This document shows, in pieces, positions 1 through 9,054 of a DNA stretch of 24,428 nucleotides (its first letter is position 1; the number at the start of each line of letters is the position of its first letter). Below the pieces are notes generated by a model. The model was not told the origin of the DNA. It ran no database searches and worked only from the letters and a program-made list of their open reading frames with translations. Source of the DNA: Paraprevotella sp. (GTDB taxonomy: Bacteria; Bacteroidota; Bacteroidia; Bacteroidales; Bacteroidaceae); assembly GCA_021205005.1 (NCBI GenBank), contig JAJPYK010000170.1:1-24428 (forward strand). Direction: 5' to 3'. The position numbers were made by a program, and so were the translations under genes.

Positions 1-2
1 TG

Positions 3-1553
3 CCGGCCCTTGACTTTTATCTGGCGCCTTATGTGCGCACCAGTTTCATCGAGGCGGGGAAGGGGCTGGAGGAACTGAATCCCGCCGATTATTCTTCATT
101 AAACGACAAGGTGGTGGACGACTTCGTGACCCGTCCTTTGGACGGGCTGACAGGGGAAGACCGCATCCTGCAACATGCGATGAACAAGACGGTGGCGAGG
201 GTGCATCAAGCCATGGAAGCCTTCATCCACAACATGAACACGATACATTCCCGAGGGGGTAATCAAGTGGTGTTCAGCTCCGTGAACTACGGTACGGACA
301 CTTCGGCCGAGGGCCGTTGCATCATCCGCGAAATCCTGCGTAGTGCCTACGAAGGTGTGGGCAACGGGGAGACGGCCATCTTTCCCATTCAGATCTGGAA
401 GAAGAAACGCGGAGTTAGCTATCTGCCTACCGACCGGAACTACGACCTTTATCGGTATGCCTGCAAGGTGACGGCCCGTCGTTTTTTCCCGAACTTCATC
501 AATTTGGACGCCACGTTCAACCGTCATGAACTTTGGCGTGCCGACGATCCGAAGCGTTATTTGTACGAGACGGCCACGATGGGTTGCCGTACCCGTGTCT
601 TCGAGAACCGTTTCGGGCCGAAGACTTCGGTGGGTCGGGGCAATCTTTCTTTTTCCACCATTAATATCGTGCGCCTGGCTATTGAATGTATGTCGGTAGC
701 CGACAGGGAAGAGCGTATTGCCCGTTTCTTTGCCTAGCTCGACCGCATGCTGGAGATTACGGCCCGTCAGTTGCATGAGCGTATGGAATTTCAGAAGACC
801 GCTTTTGCCAAACAGTTTCCTTTGGTGATGAGCGCGTTGTGGCTGGGATGCGAGAAGCTGAAGCCGAACGATACGATAGCTCCGGTCATCAATCAGGGCA
901 CGTTGGGCATAGGCTTTATCGGTCTGGCCGAATGTCTGGTGGCCTTGACGGGCAAGCATCACGGCGAATCGGAGGAATCTCAGCGACTCGGCTTACGGAT
1001 CGTGACTTACATGCGCGACCGTGCTCAGGAGTTTTCCGAACTTTATCAGCATAATTACAGCGTGTTGGCCACTCCGGCCGAAGGCTTGGCCGGACGTTTC
1101 ACCCGTGGCGACCGCAAGAAATTCGGTATTCTGCCGGGGATCACCGACCGGGAATATTATACGAATTCCAACCACGTGCCGGTGTACTATAAGTGCAGCG
1201 CCCGTCATAAGGCAGAGGTCGAAGCGCCTTATCACGACCTGACGCGCGGCGGCCATATCTTCTATGTGGAAATCGACGGCGACGCTACGCACAATCCGGA
1301 AGCTATCATGCGTGTGGTGGATATGATGGACAAGTATAATATGGGTTACGGCTCTGTGAACCATAATCGTAACCGTTGCATGGATTGCGGTTATGAAAAT
1401 GCGGAAGACGGGATGACCGTATGTCCGAAGTGCGGCAGTACGCATATCGACCGTTTGCAGCGCATTACGGGATACCTTGTGGGTACCACCGATCGTTGGA
1501 ATCGGGCGAAGCTGGCCGAATTGAATGACCGTGTGATACATGAAAACTCATAG
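3..1553 (+). CDS. nrdD: Anaerobic ribonucleoside-triphosphate reductase NrdD (3' part, with internal in-frame TAG)
   Basis: This is the large catalytic subunit of the class III (oxygen-sensitive) ribonucleotide reductase, which makes deoxyribonucleotides without oxygen. The gene is open from the window edge, so its N-terminus lies outside. The reading frame runs to a TAG at 735-737 and continues in the same frame (ARFFA-TAG-LDRMLEITARQL) to a second TAG at 1551-1553. Family hallmarks lie on both sides: TIHSRGGNQVVFSSVNYGTD before it, and INQGTLGIGFIGLAE, then NSNHVPVYYKCSA after it. The C-terminal zinc ribbon (CMDC...CPKC) and glycyl-radical loop RITGYLVG are intact. Stopping at the first TAG would remove the radical glycine and zinc site and kill the enzyme. 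nrdG follows 6 bases later in the same frame. The product is certain by sequence character. Whether the internal TAG is read through, a mutation, or an error is open. Confidence 0.93.
735..737 (+). other. In-frame TAG inside nrdD
   Basis: The codons GCC TAG CTC sit in an otherwise continuous NrdD frame (FFA-*-LDRML). The position falls in a linker before the helix LDRMLEITARQL, which I believe is variable in relatives. CAG (Gln) is one substitution away; AAG (Lys) and GAG (Glu) are too. Confidence 0.9.
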
Positions 1554-1559
1554 TCGGGC

Positions 1560-2048
1560 ATGATTTCCGTCATGAAGATTGTGGAGGATACGACGGTGGA
1601 CGGGCCGGGCTTCCGTACGGCCGTGTATTCCGCCGGTTGTCCGCATGCCTGTCCCGGTTGTCACAATCCGCAGTCATGGGATATAGGGGCAGGGCATAAG
1701 ATGTCTACGGAGGAAATCATGCAGGTGATCCGTGCCGATGAGTTTGCCGACGTGACGTTCAGTGGCGGCTATCCGATGTTCCAGCCCGAGGGCTTTGCCG
1801 AATTGGCCGAGGCCGTGAAAGTGGAAACGGGTAAGAATATTTGGTGTTACACCGGTTTTACTTTCGAGCGTCTGCTCGACGATTCCCGTCGGGTTACCTT
1901 GCTAAGGTGGATCGATGTATTGGTGGACGGTCCTTACTTGGGATCGCAGCGTGACCGCGACGCTCTTTTCCGCGGCAGCCGCAATCAGCGGTTGATCGAT
2001 GTACAGGCCTCTTTGCGCGAGAGGAAAGTGATCTTGTACGAGACATAG
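1560..2048 (+). CDS. nrdG: Anaerobic ribonucleotide reductase activating protein NrdG
   Basis: NrdG is a radical SAM enzyme. It uses a [4Fe-4S] cluster and S-adenosylmethionine to generate the glycyl radical on NrdD. The 162-residue product has the short NrdG length. The cluster motif C27-x3-C31-x2-C34 is in AGCPHACPGCHNPQSW, and TFSGGYPMFQPE matches the SAM-binding glycine-rich region. I chose ATG 1560 because the family typically begins with a short MISVMKIVEDTTVDGPGF-like strand just before the cluster; ATG 1572 is possible. It lies 6 bases downstream of the nrdD stop and should be co-transcribed and translationally coupled. It ends with TAG at 2046-2048. Reading through would add 56 codons and run into the hairpin at 2172-2207 before TGA at 2217, so here TAG looks like a genuine terminator. 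Confidence 0.95.
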   Translation: MISVMKIVEDTTVDGPGFRTAVYSAGCPHACPGCHNPQSWDIGAGHKMSTEEIMQVIRADEFADVTFSGGYPMFQPEGFAELAEAVKVETGKNIWCYTGFTFERLLDDSRRVTLLRWIDVLVDGPYLGSQRDRDALFRGSRNQRLIDVQASLRERKVILYET

Positions 2049-2171
2049 CGGCATGATGTGAACCATTGTTCCGCTGACAGCTCCGTTGCGGCCTGTACAT
2101 GGGGCGTCGCGCAGGCGGAGAGACATTTTGATAGAAACGGGACCTGTTTTAGCGAGACTCGCGTTCTTTTA
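2049..2171. other. nrdG 3' flank, no gene seen
   Basis: This stretch lies between the nrdG stop and the hairpin. It has no start codon with a convincing protein. It contains a small GCGAG/CTCGC hairpin near 2152-2162. I see no recognisable RNA gene in it. Confidence 0.5.
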
Positions 2172-2207
2172 ACACAATATATGGGGCGTCCGCCCCATAT
2201 ATTGTGT
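2172..2207. terminator. Perfect 17-bp-arm hairpin after nrdG
   Basis: The left arm ACACAATATATGGGGCG (2172-2188) is the exact reverse complement of 2191-2207, separated by two bases. It is the natural terminator position for nrdDG. No clean T-run follows, and its right end touches a promoter-like box, so it could also act as an operator for the GH27 gene. Confidence 0.6.
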
Positions 2208-2214
2208 ACTTTTG
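2207..2214 (+). promoter_or_regulatory. Putative Bacteroides-type -7 box for the GH27 gene
   Basis: TACTTTTG matches the Bacteroides -7 consensus TAnnTTTG. It lies 57 bases upstream of the GH27 start. No good -33 TTTG is visible, because that region is occupied by the hairpin at 2172-2207, so the promoter may be weak or factor-dependent. Confidence 0.45.
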
Positions 2215-2270
2215 TATGACCTAATTTAATAAAGATCAAAAACGTATTTAACATTAACTTAAATCTTTTT

Positions 2271-5200
2271 ATGCGTAGATTTCTTGTATTGACCGAAGCC
2301 GGCATGTTGGCTGCGGTAGCCGGTGCCCAGACCGGCAAGGAACTCCCTTTCCAAAAGTGGGCTTTGACGCCTCCGATGGGTTGGAACTCATGGGACTGTT
2401 ACGGGCCTACCGTAGTGGAGGACGAAGTGAAAGCCAATGCCGATTATATGGCAGAAAAGCTGGCCCCTTACGGATGGGAATATGTGGTGGTGGACATCCG
2501 TTGGTATGTGGAGAACGACAAGGCAGGAGGTTATAACCAGACAGATCCTATTTATGTGTACGACGAATACGGTCGTTATACTCCTGCACTCAACCGTTTC
2601 CCTTCGGCGGCCAACGGCGTGGGGTTCCGGGCATTGGCCGATTATGTGCATAGTAAAGGACTGAAATTCGGTATCCATCTGATGCGCGGCCTGCCCAAGA
2701 TCGCAGCCGAAAAGAAATTGCCGGTAAAGGGGACCGACTGCATTACCTGCGATATGATTGCCAGTAACGATTCCGCCTGCACCTGGCTGCGCGATAATTA
2801 TAAGGTGGACTATACCAAACCGGGTGCGCAAGAGTACTATAATTCTTGTTTCGAGCTTTATGCTTCATGGGGAGTGGATTTTGTGAAGATCGACGACCTG
2901 TCGCGTCCTTATCATACGGCCGAGATCGAAATGATCCGTAAGGCTATCGATCATTGCGGGCGTCCCATCGTATTGAGCATGTCTCCGGGTGAGACGCCTG
3001 TCGAAAAAGTGGACCATGCCAAAGCACATGCCAACATGTGGCGTACGGTGGACGACTTTTGGGATAACTGGAGCCAGTTGAATTATCAGTTCCAGGTCTG
3101 TGCCAAGTGGGCGCCCTACATCGCTCCGGGTACGTGGCCCGATGCCGATATGTTGCCGTTGGGAGAGATCAGTATCCGTGGCGAACGCGGGGACGAGCGT
3201 TGGACTAACTTCACCCGCGACGAACAGTATACGATGATGAACCTGTGGACGATATTCAAGTCGCCTTTGATGTTCGGCGGTAATTTGCCGCAGAACGATG
3301 CCGCTACGGATTCGCTCCTGACCAATCGCGACGTACTCTACATGCACCATTATTCGGCCAACAATCGTCAGCTCAGTCGGGTGGACAACCGTATTATATG
3401 GGCCGCCGATGATCCGGCCAACGGGGATAAGTTTGCGGCTTTGTTCAATACCGGCGGTTCGGAATATGTCAATTCCAAAGATGCGCTTTACCGTAGCGGT
3501 ACGATCTCTTATCTGACTACCGGTTATGCTACGGATGTAGATGTGGCCATTCCGGAGGGAAGCCGGCAATTGGCGTTGGTGGTGACCGACGGCGGCGACG
3601 GTTACGACAGCGATCATGCCGATTGGATCAATCCGGTAGTGACAATGGCCGATGGCAGTTCCATACAGTTGACCCAACAGACACGTTTACGTGAGACGTG
3701 CGGATGGGGTAGCGTACATGTGAATCAGAATCTGAACGGGGGGACGCTTTCGATCGACGGGCACCAATATAATAACGGATTTGCGGTGCATGCCAATTCC
3801 ATTTTGCTTTTCGATCTGCCGGAAGGAGCCGTGAAGTTTACGGCGCATACCGGAATCGATAATACGGGTACAGATCAGGGCAGCAAGTCTTCGGTGGAGT
3901 TTATGGTGTTTAATTACGATCCCACGGTGCGGGAGGAAACTACCGACCAATGGAATGGCGGAAACGTGACGCTGAAAGTCGATCCGGGCAAACAAGCGGC
4001 TTGCAGCGGCATGGTCAGCCGGGCTGCCGCTACTCGTCCGGTGGATCTTGAGGCCGATATAGCCGGTGCCCGGAAACTATATCTGGTGGTGACTAATGGC
4101 GGAGATGGCTTGGATTATGATCACGCTGATTGGGGAAATCCCGTATTGGTGGATGCCGATGGAAAAGAAACTTCCTTGAAGACGATAGCCTGGGATGCGA
4201 ATCCCGTAAACGGTTGGAATGCCCCGCAATTGAATAAGAATAACGACGGCGGTACGATGATGATCGATGGTCGGTCTTACAGTAAGGGTTTCGGCGTGAA
4301 TGCTCCTTCCATGCTGGTATTCACTTTGCCCGAAGGACATACTTACAAGACCTTTAAGGCTACGGTGGGATATGATGACGGCGTAAAGTCTGCGGATCAT
4401 GGCGTAACCATGGAGTTCCGTGTATTTACCGAGGATCCTACGCCGGATTATGCTGCTGCCGTATCTTTGGATCTGACGCAGTTAGGCTTTGCGGCCGACC
4501 AGCCTTGTCGCATCACCGAGATGTGGAAAGGTCAGGAGGTTGGTACGTTCAAGAATGCGGAGTTTGCTCCTGTACTCAATCAACACGCCAGCGGACTGTA
4601 TCGTATTTCGGCCGTAGATCGCGCTTCTGGAGCTTCGGTCAGCGTTCATGTACCTTCGTCTCAGCCGGTAGCCGGTGAACCGTTCGATGTGGAAATGGAC
4701 GTGTCGGGCGGTCCGTCTGAGGGAGCTTATGTACAGTTGCTTTGTGATGGTGAAATTATCGGCACACTGCCGGTTGAGGCCGATGGGTAGGCAGTCTATA
4801 CAGCCAAGCTTTACGGAGGTGATCATGTGCTGCAAGCTCGATACAGTGGTACGACTTCCGTAGCGAATGCCACGTCCGAGGAAGTGACGGTTACGGTGGA
4901 AGGGGCATCTGAAGATCTGACCCAGTTGCAACAGCGTTTGCAAGGGTTGATCGACGAGGCTAAAGCCATAGACCAAACAACTGTGGCCGGAGCTACCCGT
5001 GCACCGTTGAACGATGCTTTGGCCGGTGCATCTCCGGTAGAAGGTAAGACGAAAGACGAATTGGAAACCGCCATATCTACGCTTCAAACGGCAATGGATG
5101 AAGCCCGGTTGTCTATTGTGTCTATGGCCGATTTAAAGTCGACCATAGGGGAAGCCACGGTTTTTCTGGATGTCATCAGCGAATCGGCAGCTAAAAATTC

Positions 5201-6044
5201 GCTGGTGACAGCCATACAGGAAGCCGATGGGGTATACAAGGCTGAAGCGTCCACGCTGGAGGATGTGAAAGCAGCCCAGGAGAAACTGAGTGAGTTGCTG
5301 TCGGCTACGAAGAAAGAGGCTCAACCTTTGCCCGGACAAAGTTTCGACATGACGGAGTTTCTGATCAACCCGAGCTTCGAGGAACAGACTACGGGATGGT
5401 CGCTTTCTAAACAGACTTCCGGTTGGGAGGCTTTCGGTACGTGGAATGACCGTCCGGCTGCCGACGGTTTGAATTTTGTCAGTGTCAGTTGTGAGAATAT
5501 TACTTCATTGGATCTTTATCAGACCGTGTCCGGACTTCCGGCCGGTTTCTACCGTCTGGAAGGTGCGTTGCGCAATACCGATGGCAGGGATTTCCTCAGC
5601 GATCAGCATCTCTATGCACAGACGGCGGAAGGCACTTATGAATCCGGTCTCTTAAGCGATGTGTCAGGCGAGAATAATAATGAATGGTTTGAATTCTCGG
5701 TGGCTGACATTCATCTATCCGCCGGTGGAGAGCTGCGTTTGGGGGTACGTTCTTCGGGGACGGGAACGGGTACGAAAGGTTGGTTCCAAGCGGATGATTT
5801 TCATTTGTATTATTTGGGTGAGACGCCTTCGGCGGTGCATGATGCCGGTGTTTCGACAGAAGGTGTGGATGTCACGCCGGTCGAAGGGGGCGTGATGATC
5901 CGTTCTTCTGTGGCTTGCCGGCTTCCGCTGTATAGCATAGGAGGAGCTTTACAGAAAATATTGAATGTGGAGGTCGGGGTGCAGAAAGAGACGCTTGTGC
6001 GCGGCCAATATGTATTGAATGGCAAAGTGATTATTGTGAAGTAA
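2271..6044 (+). CDS. Secreted multidomain GH27-family glycosidase (alpha-galactosidase-like), internal TAG
   Basis: Probable exo-acting glycosidase of family GH27 (alpha-galactosidase or beta-L-arabinopyranosidase type), exported by the signal peptide MRRFLVLTEAGMLAAVAGAQ. The frame is 1,257 codons with TAG at codon 840. A TIM barrel (about 30-400) starts with PPMGWNSWDCYG. The likely nucleophile is D208 in DFVKIDDL and the acid/base is in WRTVDDFWDNW (D261/D262). Two NPCBM domains follow (about 420-560 and 590-720; repeated NGGDG/TDGGDG...DHADW signatures). The usual GH27 C-terminal beta domain (EMWKGQEVGTF...SGLYRISA) comes after them, so the NPCBM pair is inserted. Next come an Ig-like domain containing the TAG, two FIVAR-like helical repeats, a galactose-binding-like module beginning FLINPSFEEQTTGW, and a tail ending VLNGKVIIVK that resembles a type IX sorting tail. 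The substrate is not determinable. It ends with TAA. Confidence 0.85.
4788..4790 (+). other. In-frame TAG inside the GH27 gene
   Basis: The frame reads LPVEADG-TAG-AVYTAKLYGGDHVLQARYSG, a continuous Ig-like beta-sandwich sequence. The next 417 codons stay in frame with no further stop until TAA at 6042-6044. Termination here would leave the catalytic barrel but drop half the Ig domain, the FIVAR repeats, the binding module and the sorting tail. Confidence 0.9.
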
Positions 6045-6158
6045 GAATGAGGAATCATTCCGTATAAACGAGTAAGGGGAGGCTGTTGCTGGAGCGTTCT
6101 TAAAAGTTAAAAGTTGAACAAGAACTATCAGGTTGCACTTCAATAAGATGAATTAGAC

Positions 6159-6320
6159 ATGAATATAGATGGAGAAAACCATGATTATCTGTTGATGGAC
6201 GGGTACGGCACGCCGACAGGCGGAACTACGATCAAGGCTGTGGTTTCAGTATCCTCCGATGGCGTTTATTTGTTGCAGTTCGTCGGTAAGGATACGCAAA
6301 CCGTGAAAGTGATGAAATGA
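6159..6320 (+). pseudogene. Orphan C-terminal sorting-tail-like fragment (53 aa)
   Basis: The small open frame starts at ATG 6159 and encodes a peptide ending SSDGVYLLQFVGKDTQTVKVMK. This resembles the last strands of the Por secretion tail (type IX secretion C-terminal domain; typically GVYxVxV...xxKVxVK). It has no signal peptide and no passenger domain, so it is best read as the remnant of a larger secreted protein whose body has been lost. It sits 114 bases after the GH27 stop in the same orientation and in the same frame class. It might instead be a small expressed protein; I consider that less likely. The 6045-6158 stretch before it holds nothing recognisable. Confidence 0.5.
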
Positions 6321-6349
6321 TCATCTCTTTAGAAGTTTATAATGGAATG

Positions 6350-6382
6350 AGGGCTGCTCTTGCTTTTTGCGGGGGCAGCCCT
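6350..6382 (+). terminator. Hairpin terminator downstream of the GH27 gene
   Basis: Arms 6350-6363 and 6369-6382 form a 14-bp stem with a TTTTT loop if G-U pairs are allowed. The unpaired-looking positions are T opposite G in the + transcript, giving wobble pairs, whereas the - transcript would have A-C mismatches. The hairpin therefore serves the + strand. No strong U-tract follows. Confidence 0.55.
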
Positions 6383-6424
6383 TACTCTATGAACGGCTCA
6401 AGTGTACCTGCGATCGGAAATGGG

Positions 6425-7360
6425 TTATAGGGTACAGAAAAAAGAGACGAGAAAGGGTACGGTCAGGTCGACGAGCAGCCCGTGAAAGACCGAGACGGAG
6501 ACAAAGGCCGGACCGCAGACCCGTGAAATGACCGGCAGGGTGGTGTCGCCGGAAGTGGCGCCGCCGACACTGATCGTGGCCAACGGGCCGAAGTAACGGC
6601 AGAACCACGGAGCGCATAGCAGGGCTGTGAGTTCGCGCAGGAGATTATACAGGAGCGCTACCGTACCGGTTTCGGCATTGCGTGCCTCCGTAATGAGAAT
6701 GCTCGACAAGGAGTAGTAACCGAATCCCGACCCGATGGCCAGCCAGTCGCTCAGACTGCGCCCGTCCAACAGACAGGCCGTGAGCAGGGCGCCGGCCCAA
6801 GTGCCGAAGAGTGTAATCAAAGGCAATACGACCATGCGTTTGTCGAGATGTCGCAGGCTTCGGCGTATTTCGCTTTGATGCCCGATGCTCCACCCGACGC
6901 AGGCCAACAAGAGGCCGAGCACCCAGAAACTCGCTGCGGACGGCGGAGCGGGGACGGAACGAGAAACTCCTGCGGCACACCCTGAGAGGAAGAATCCCGC
7001 GATGATTATGCTCCCTGTGAGCTGTGCTCCTAAAGAACTTTTCACCGGCAACGTGCCGGAAGGGGAACCGGCGTCGGCTATCCTCCCTGCGTCACTGGCG
7101 GTGCGCCGTATGCGCTTCCAAAGCCATGCTGACGGGAGGACACACCCCAGCGTGGTGCAAACCGTAAGCAATGCGGCTTCCGTACCTAAACGGCTCCAGG
7201 CCTGCATCAAAGCGTGATTCCCCCCGACTTCCAGGCCCATGAGGAAGAGCAAAAGCCATACGCAGCACGTCATGAGCCGTCCGATTCCGGGTAAAGTGCG
7301 ATTCCGAAAGAGGTAGCCGAGAACGGCGCTGCCCCATAAAACCGATAGAACGATAAACAT
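6425..7360 (-). CDS. lysO: Lysine exporter LysO family membrane protein
   Basis: A polytopic inner-membrane protein of the LysO (YbjE, DUF340) family, which exports L-lysine and protects from toxic lysine or thialysine. The 311-residue product is rich in hydrophobic segments. It contains the family core: GSGFGYYSLSSILITEAR, followed by GTVALLYNLLRELTALL, then GPLATISVGGATSGDTTLPV near the C-terminus. This signature is highly characteristic. I start at ATG 7358-7360, four codons inside the longest frame, because it begins MFIVLSVLWGSAVLGYLF, a proper first membrane segment. The gene is convergent with the GH27 gene and divergent from the GNAT-nitrilase gene. A CTTTGCC motif lies just before the ATG and could be a -7-like element with a very short leader. 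It ends with TAA. Confidence 0.88.
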   Translation of the reverse strand: MFIVLSVLWGSAVLGYLFRNRTLPGIGRLMTCCVWLLLFLMGLEVGGNHALMQAWSRLGTEAALLTVCTTLGCVLPSAWLWKRIRRTASDAGRIADAGSPSGTLPVKSSLGAQLTGSIIIAGFFLSGCAAGVSRSVPAPPSAASFWVLGLLLACVGWSIGHQSEIRRSLRHLDKRMVVLPLITLFGTWAGALLTACLLDGRSLSDWLAIGSGFGYYSLSSILITEARNAETGTVALLYNLLRELTALLCAPWFCRYFGPLATISVGGATSGDTTLPVISRVCGPAFVSVSVFHGLLVDLTVPFLVSFFCTL

Positions 7361-7429
7361 ACAGGGCAAAGTTCGCTATTTTTTCCGAGATTTTCTCCCG
7401 CTTGAGGAACAACACTTTAAAATAAGCCG

Positions 7430-7437
7430 TAACTTTG
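7430..7437 (+). promoter_or_regulatory. Putative -7 box for the GNAT-nitrilase gene
   Basis: TAACTTTG matches the Bacteroides TAnnTTTG element 31 bases before the ATG. A TTG at 7402-7404 lies about 25 bases upstream as a poor -33 candidate. Confidence 0.5.
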
Positions 7438-7468
7438 CGCGTAAAGAACCCCTAAGATTGAGGAGTCT

Positions 7469-8998
7469 ATGGAAAATCAGAACATCAGTAAAATCCAGGT
7501 GCGTCCGCTTCAGATCGAAGATTATGCGCAGCTGGCCCAATCCTTCCGCCGTGTGTATTCGGATGGAAGCGACGTTTTTTGGACGCATGGACAGATCGAG
7601 ACCCTGTTGCGCATCTTCCCCGAAGGGCAGGTGGTGACGGTGGCTGACGGTGTGATTGTAGGATGCGCCTTGTCTATCATCGTGGACTACAACTTGGTGA
7701 AGGGAGACCATACCTATGCCCAAGTGACCGGACACGAAACTTTCAGTACGCATAATCCCAAAGGAAATATCCTTTACGGCATCGAGGTTTTTATCCATCC
7801 CGATTATCGCGGGTTGCGTTTGGCCCGTCGTATGTATGAATACCGTAAGGATTTGTGCGAAAAGTTGAACCTGAAAGCCATTATGTTCGGCGGGCGTATT
7901 CCCAATTATCACAAATACGCCGATAAGCTCATGCCGAAACAGTTCATCGAGCAGGTGCGCAAACGCGAGATTTATGATCCCGTGCTGACCTGCCAGCTCT
8001 CGAACGACTTCCACGTGCGCAAGGTGATGACCAATTACCTGCCCAACGACGAAGAGTCGAGACATTACGCCTGTCTGCTCCAATGGGATAACATCTATTA
8101 TCAGCCTGAGACGTCGGAAACCTTGCCGGCCAACAAGATGGTAAGGGTGGGATTGGTGCAATGGCAGATGCGTAACTATGGAAATCTCGACGATCTGTTC
8201 GAGCAGATCGAGTTTTTCGTGGATGCCGTGTCGGGCTACAATAGCGATTTCATCCTGTTTCCGGAATATTTCAACGCACCGCTTATGGCGGGATTCAACA
8301 ACCTGAGCGAGTCGCAGGCCATACGCGGACTGGCAGAATATACGGACGAGATCCGCGACCGTTTCATACAGTTGGCCATCAGTTCGAACATCAATATCAT
8401 TACAGGAAGCATGCCGCTGTTGCGCGACCGCAACCTCTATAATGTGGGATTCCTGTGCCGTCGCGACGGTAGTTACGAGATGTACGAGAAGATCCACGTG
8501 ACGCCCGACGAAACGAAGAGCTGGGGACTTTCGGGAGGCAGCGTGATCCGTACGTTCGACACCGATTGTGCCAAAATCGGCGTACTGATCTGTTACGATG
8601 TGGAGTTTCCCGAGCTGTCGCGCATCATGGCCGATCAGGGGATGCAGATCCTGTTCGTGCCGTATCTGACCGACACACAGAATGCGTATTCGCGGGTGAG
8701 GGCTTGTGCGCAGGCGCGGGCCATCGAGAATGAGTGTTTCGTGGCCATTGCGGGCAGCGTGGGCAACCTGCCGCGTGTGCACAACATGGACATTCAGTAT
8801 GCGCAGTCGGGGGTGTTCACTCCTTGCGATTTCGCTTTCCCCACCGACGGACGGCGTGCCGAGGCCACGCCCAATACGGAGATGATTCTGGTGTCCGATG
8901 TGGATTTGGACTTGTTGAGTGCGTTGCATGCTTATGGCAGCGTGCGTAACTTGAAGGATCGTCGCCGCGACCTTTACGAGGTACGTTTCAAGAAATAA
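7469..8998 (+). CDS. GNAT acetyltransferase-carbon-nitrogen hydrolase (nitrilase superfamily) fusion
   Basis: A 509-residue cytoplasmic fusion enzyme. The N-terminal half (about 8-205) is a GNAT-type N-acetyltransferase: IQVRPLQIEDYAQLAQSF opens the fold, and VFIHPDYRGLRLARRMYEYR is the acetyl-CoA loop with R/Q-x-x-G-like turn. The C-terminal half (about 225-500) is a nitrilase-superfamily amidase. Its Glu-Lys-Cys catalytic triad is visible: E266 in LFPEYFNAP, K341 in MYEKIHVTPDE and C375 in GVLICYDVEFPE. The fusion architecture is widespread in Bacteroidetes, and its substrate is not settled to my knowledge; hydrolysis of a C-N bond in a small amide or omega-amidic acid is the generic expectation. 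It stands alone on the + strand between divergent lysO and a convergent porin. It ends with TAA. Confidence 0.9.
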   Translation: MENQNISKIQVRPLQIEDYAQLAQSFRRVYSDGSDVFWTHGQIETLLRIFPEGQVVTVADGVIVGCALSIIVDYNLVKGDHTYAQVTGHETFSTHNPKGNILYGIEVFIHPDYRGLRLARRMYEYRKDLCEKLNLKAIMFGGRIPNYHKYADKLMPKQFIEQVRKREIYDPVLTCQLSNDFHVRKVMTNYLPNDEESRHYACLLQWDNIYYQPETSETLPANKMVRVGLVQWQMRNYGNLDDLFEQIEFFVDAVSGYNSDFILFPEYFNAPLMAGFNNLSESQAIRGLAEYTDEIRDRFIQLAISSNINIITGSMPLLRDRNLYNVGFLCRRDGSYEMYEKIHVTPDETKSWGLSGGSVIRTFDTDCAKIGVLICYDVEFPELSRIMADQGMQILFVPYLTDTQNAYSRVRACAQARAIENECFVAIAGSVGNLPRVHNMDIQYAQSGVFTPCDFAFPTDGRRAEATPNTEMILVSDVDLDLLSALHAYGSVRNLKDRRRDLYEVRFKK

Positions 8999-9008
8999 GT
9001 AGAGAGAG

Positions 9009-9054
9009 AAATTTTTCTCAGCACATTGATATTTTTTTGTGCTGAGAAAAATTT
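9009..9054. terminator. Bidirectional hairpin terminator between convergent genes
   Basis: A perfect 17-bp inverted repeat (9009-9025 and 9038-9054) has a 12-base AT-rich loop. The arms end in A/T runs on both sides, so it can terminate both the GNAT-nitrilase transcript (+) and the porin transcript (-). Confidence 0.75.

Noticed and set aside
2049..2216. C-terminal extension of NrdG by TAG read-through
   Set aside because: The 56 extra codons run through a perfect hairpin and a promoter-like box and have no NrdG counterpart; treated as non-coding.
7376..8929. Long open frame (517 codons) on the - strand
   Set aside because: It is antisense to the GNAT-nitrilase gene, which has a full catalytic triad. 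The antisense product has no family signature.
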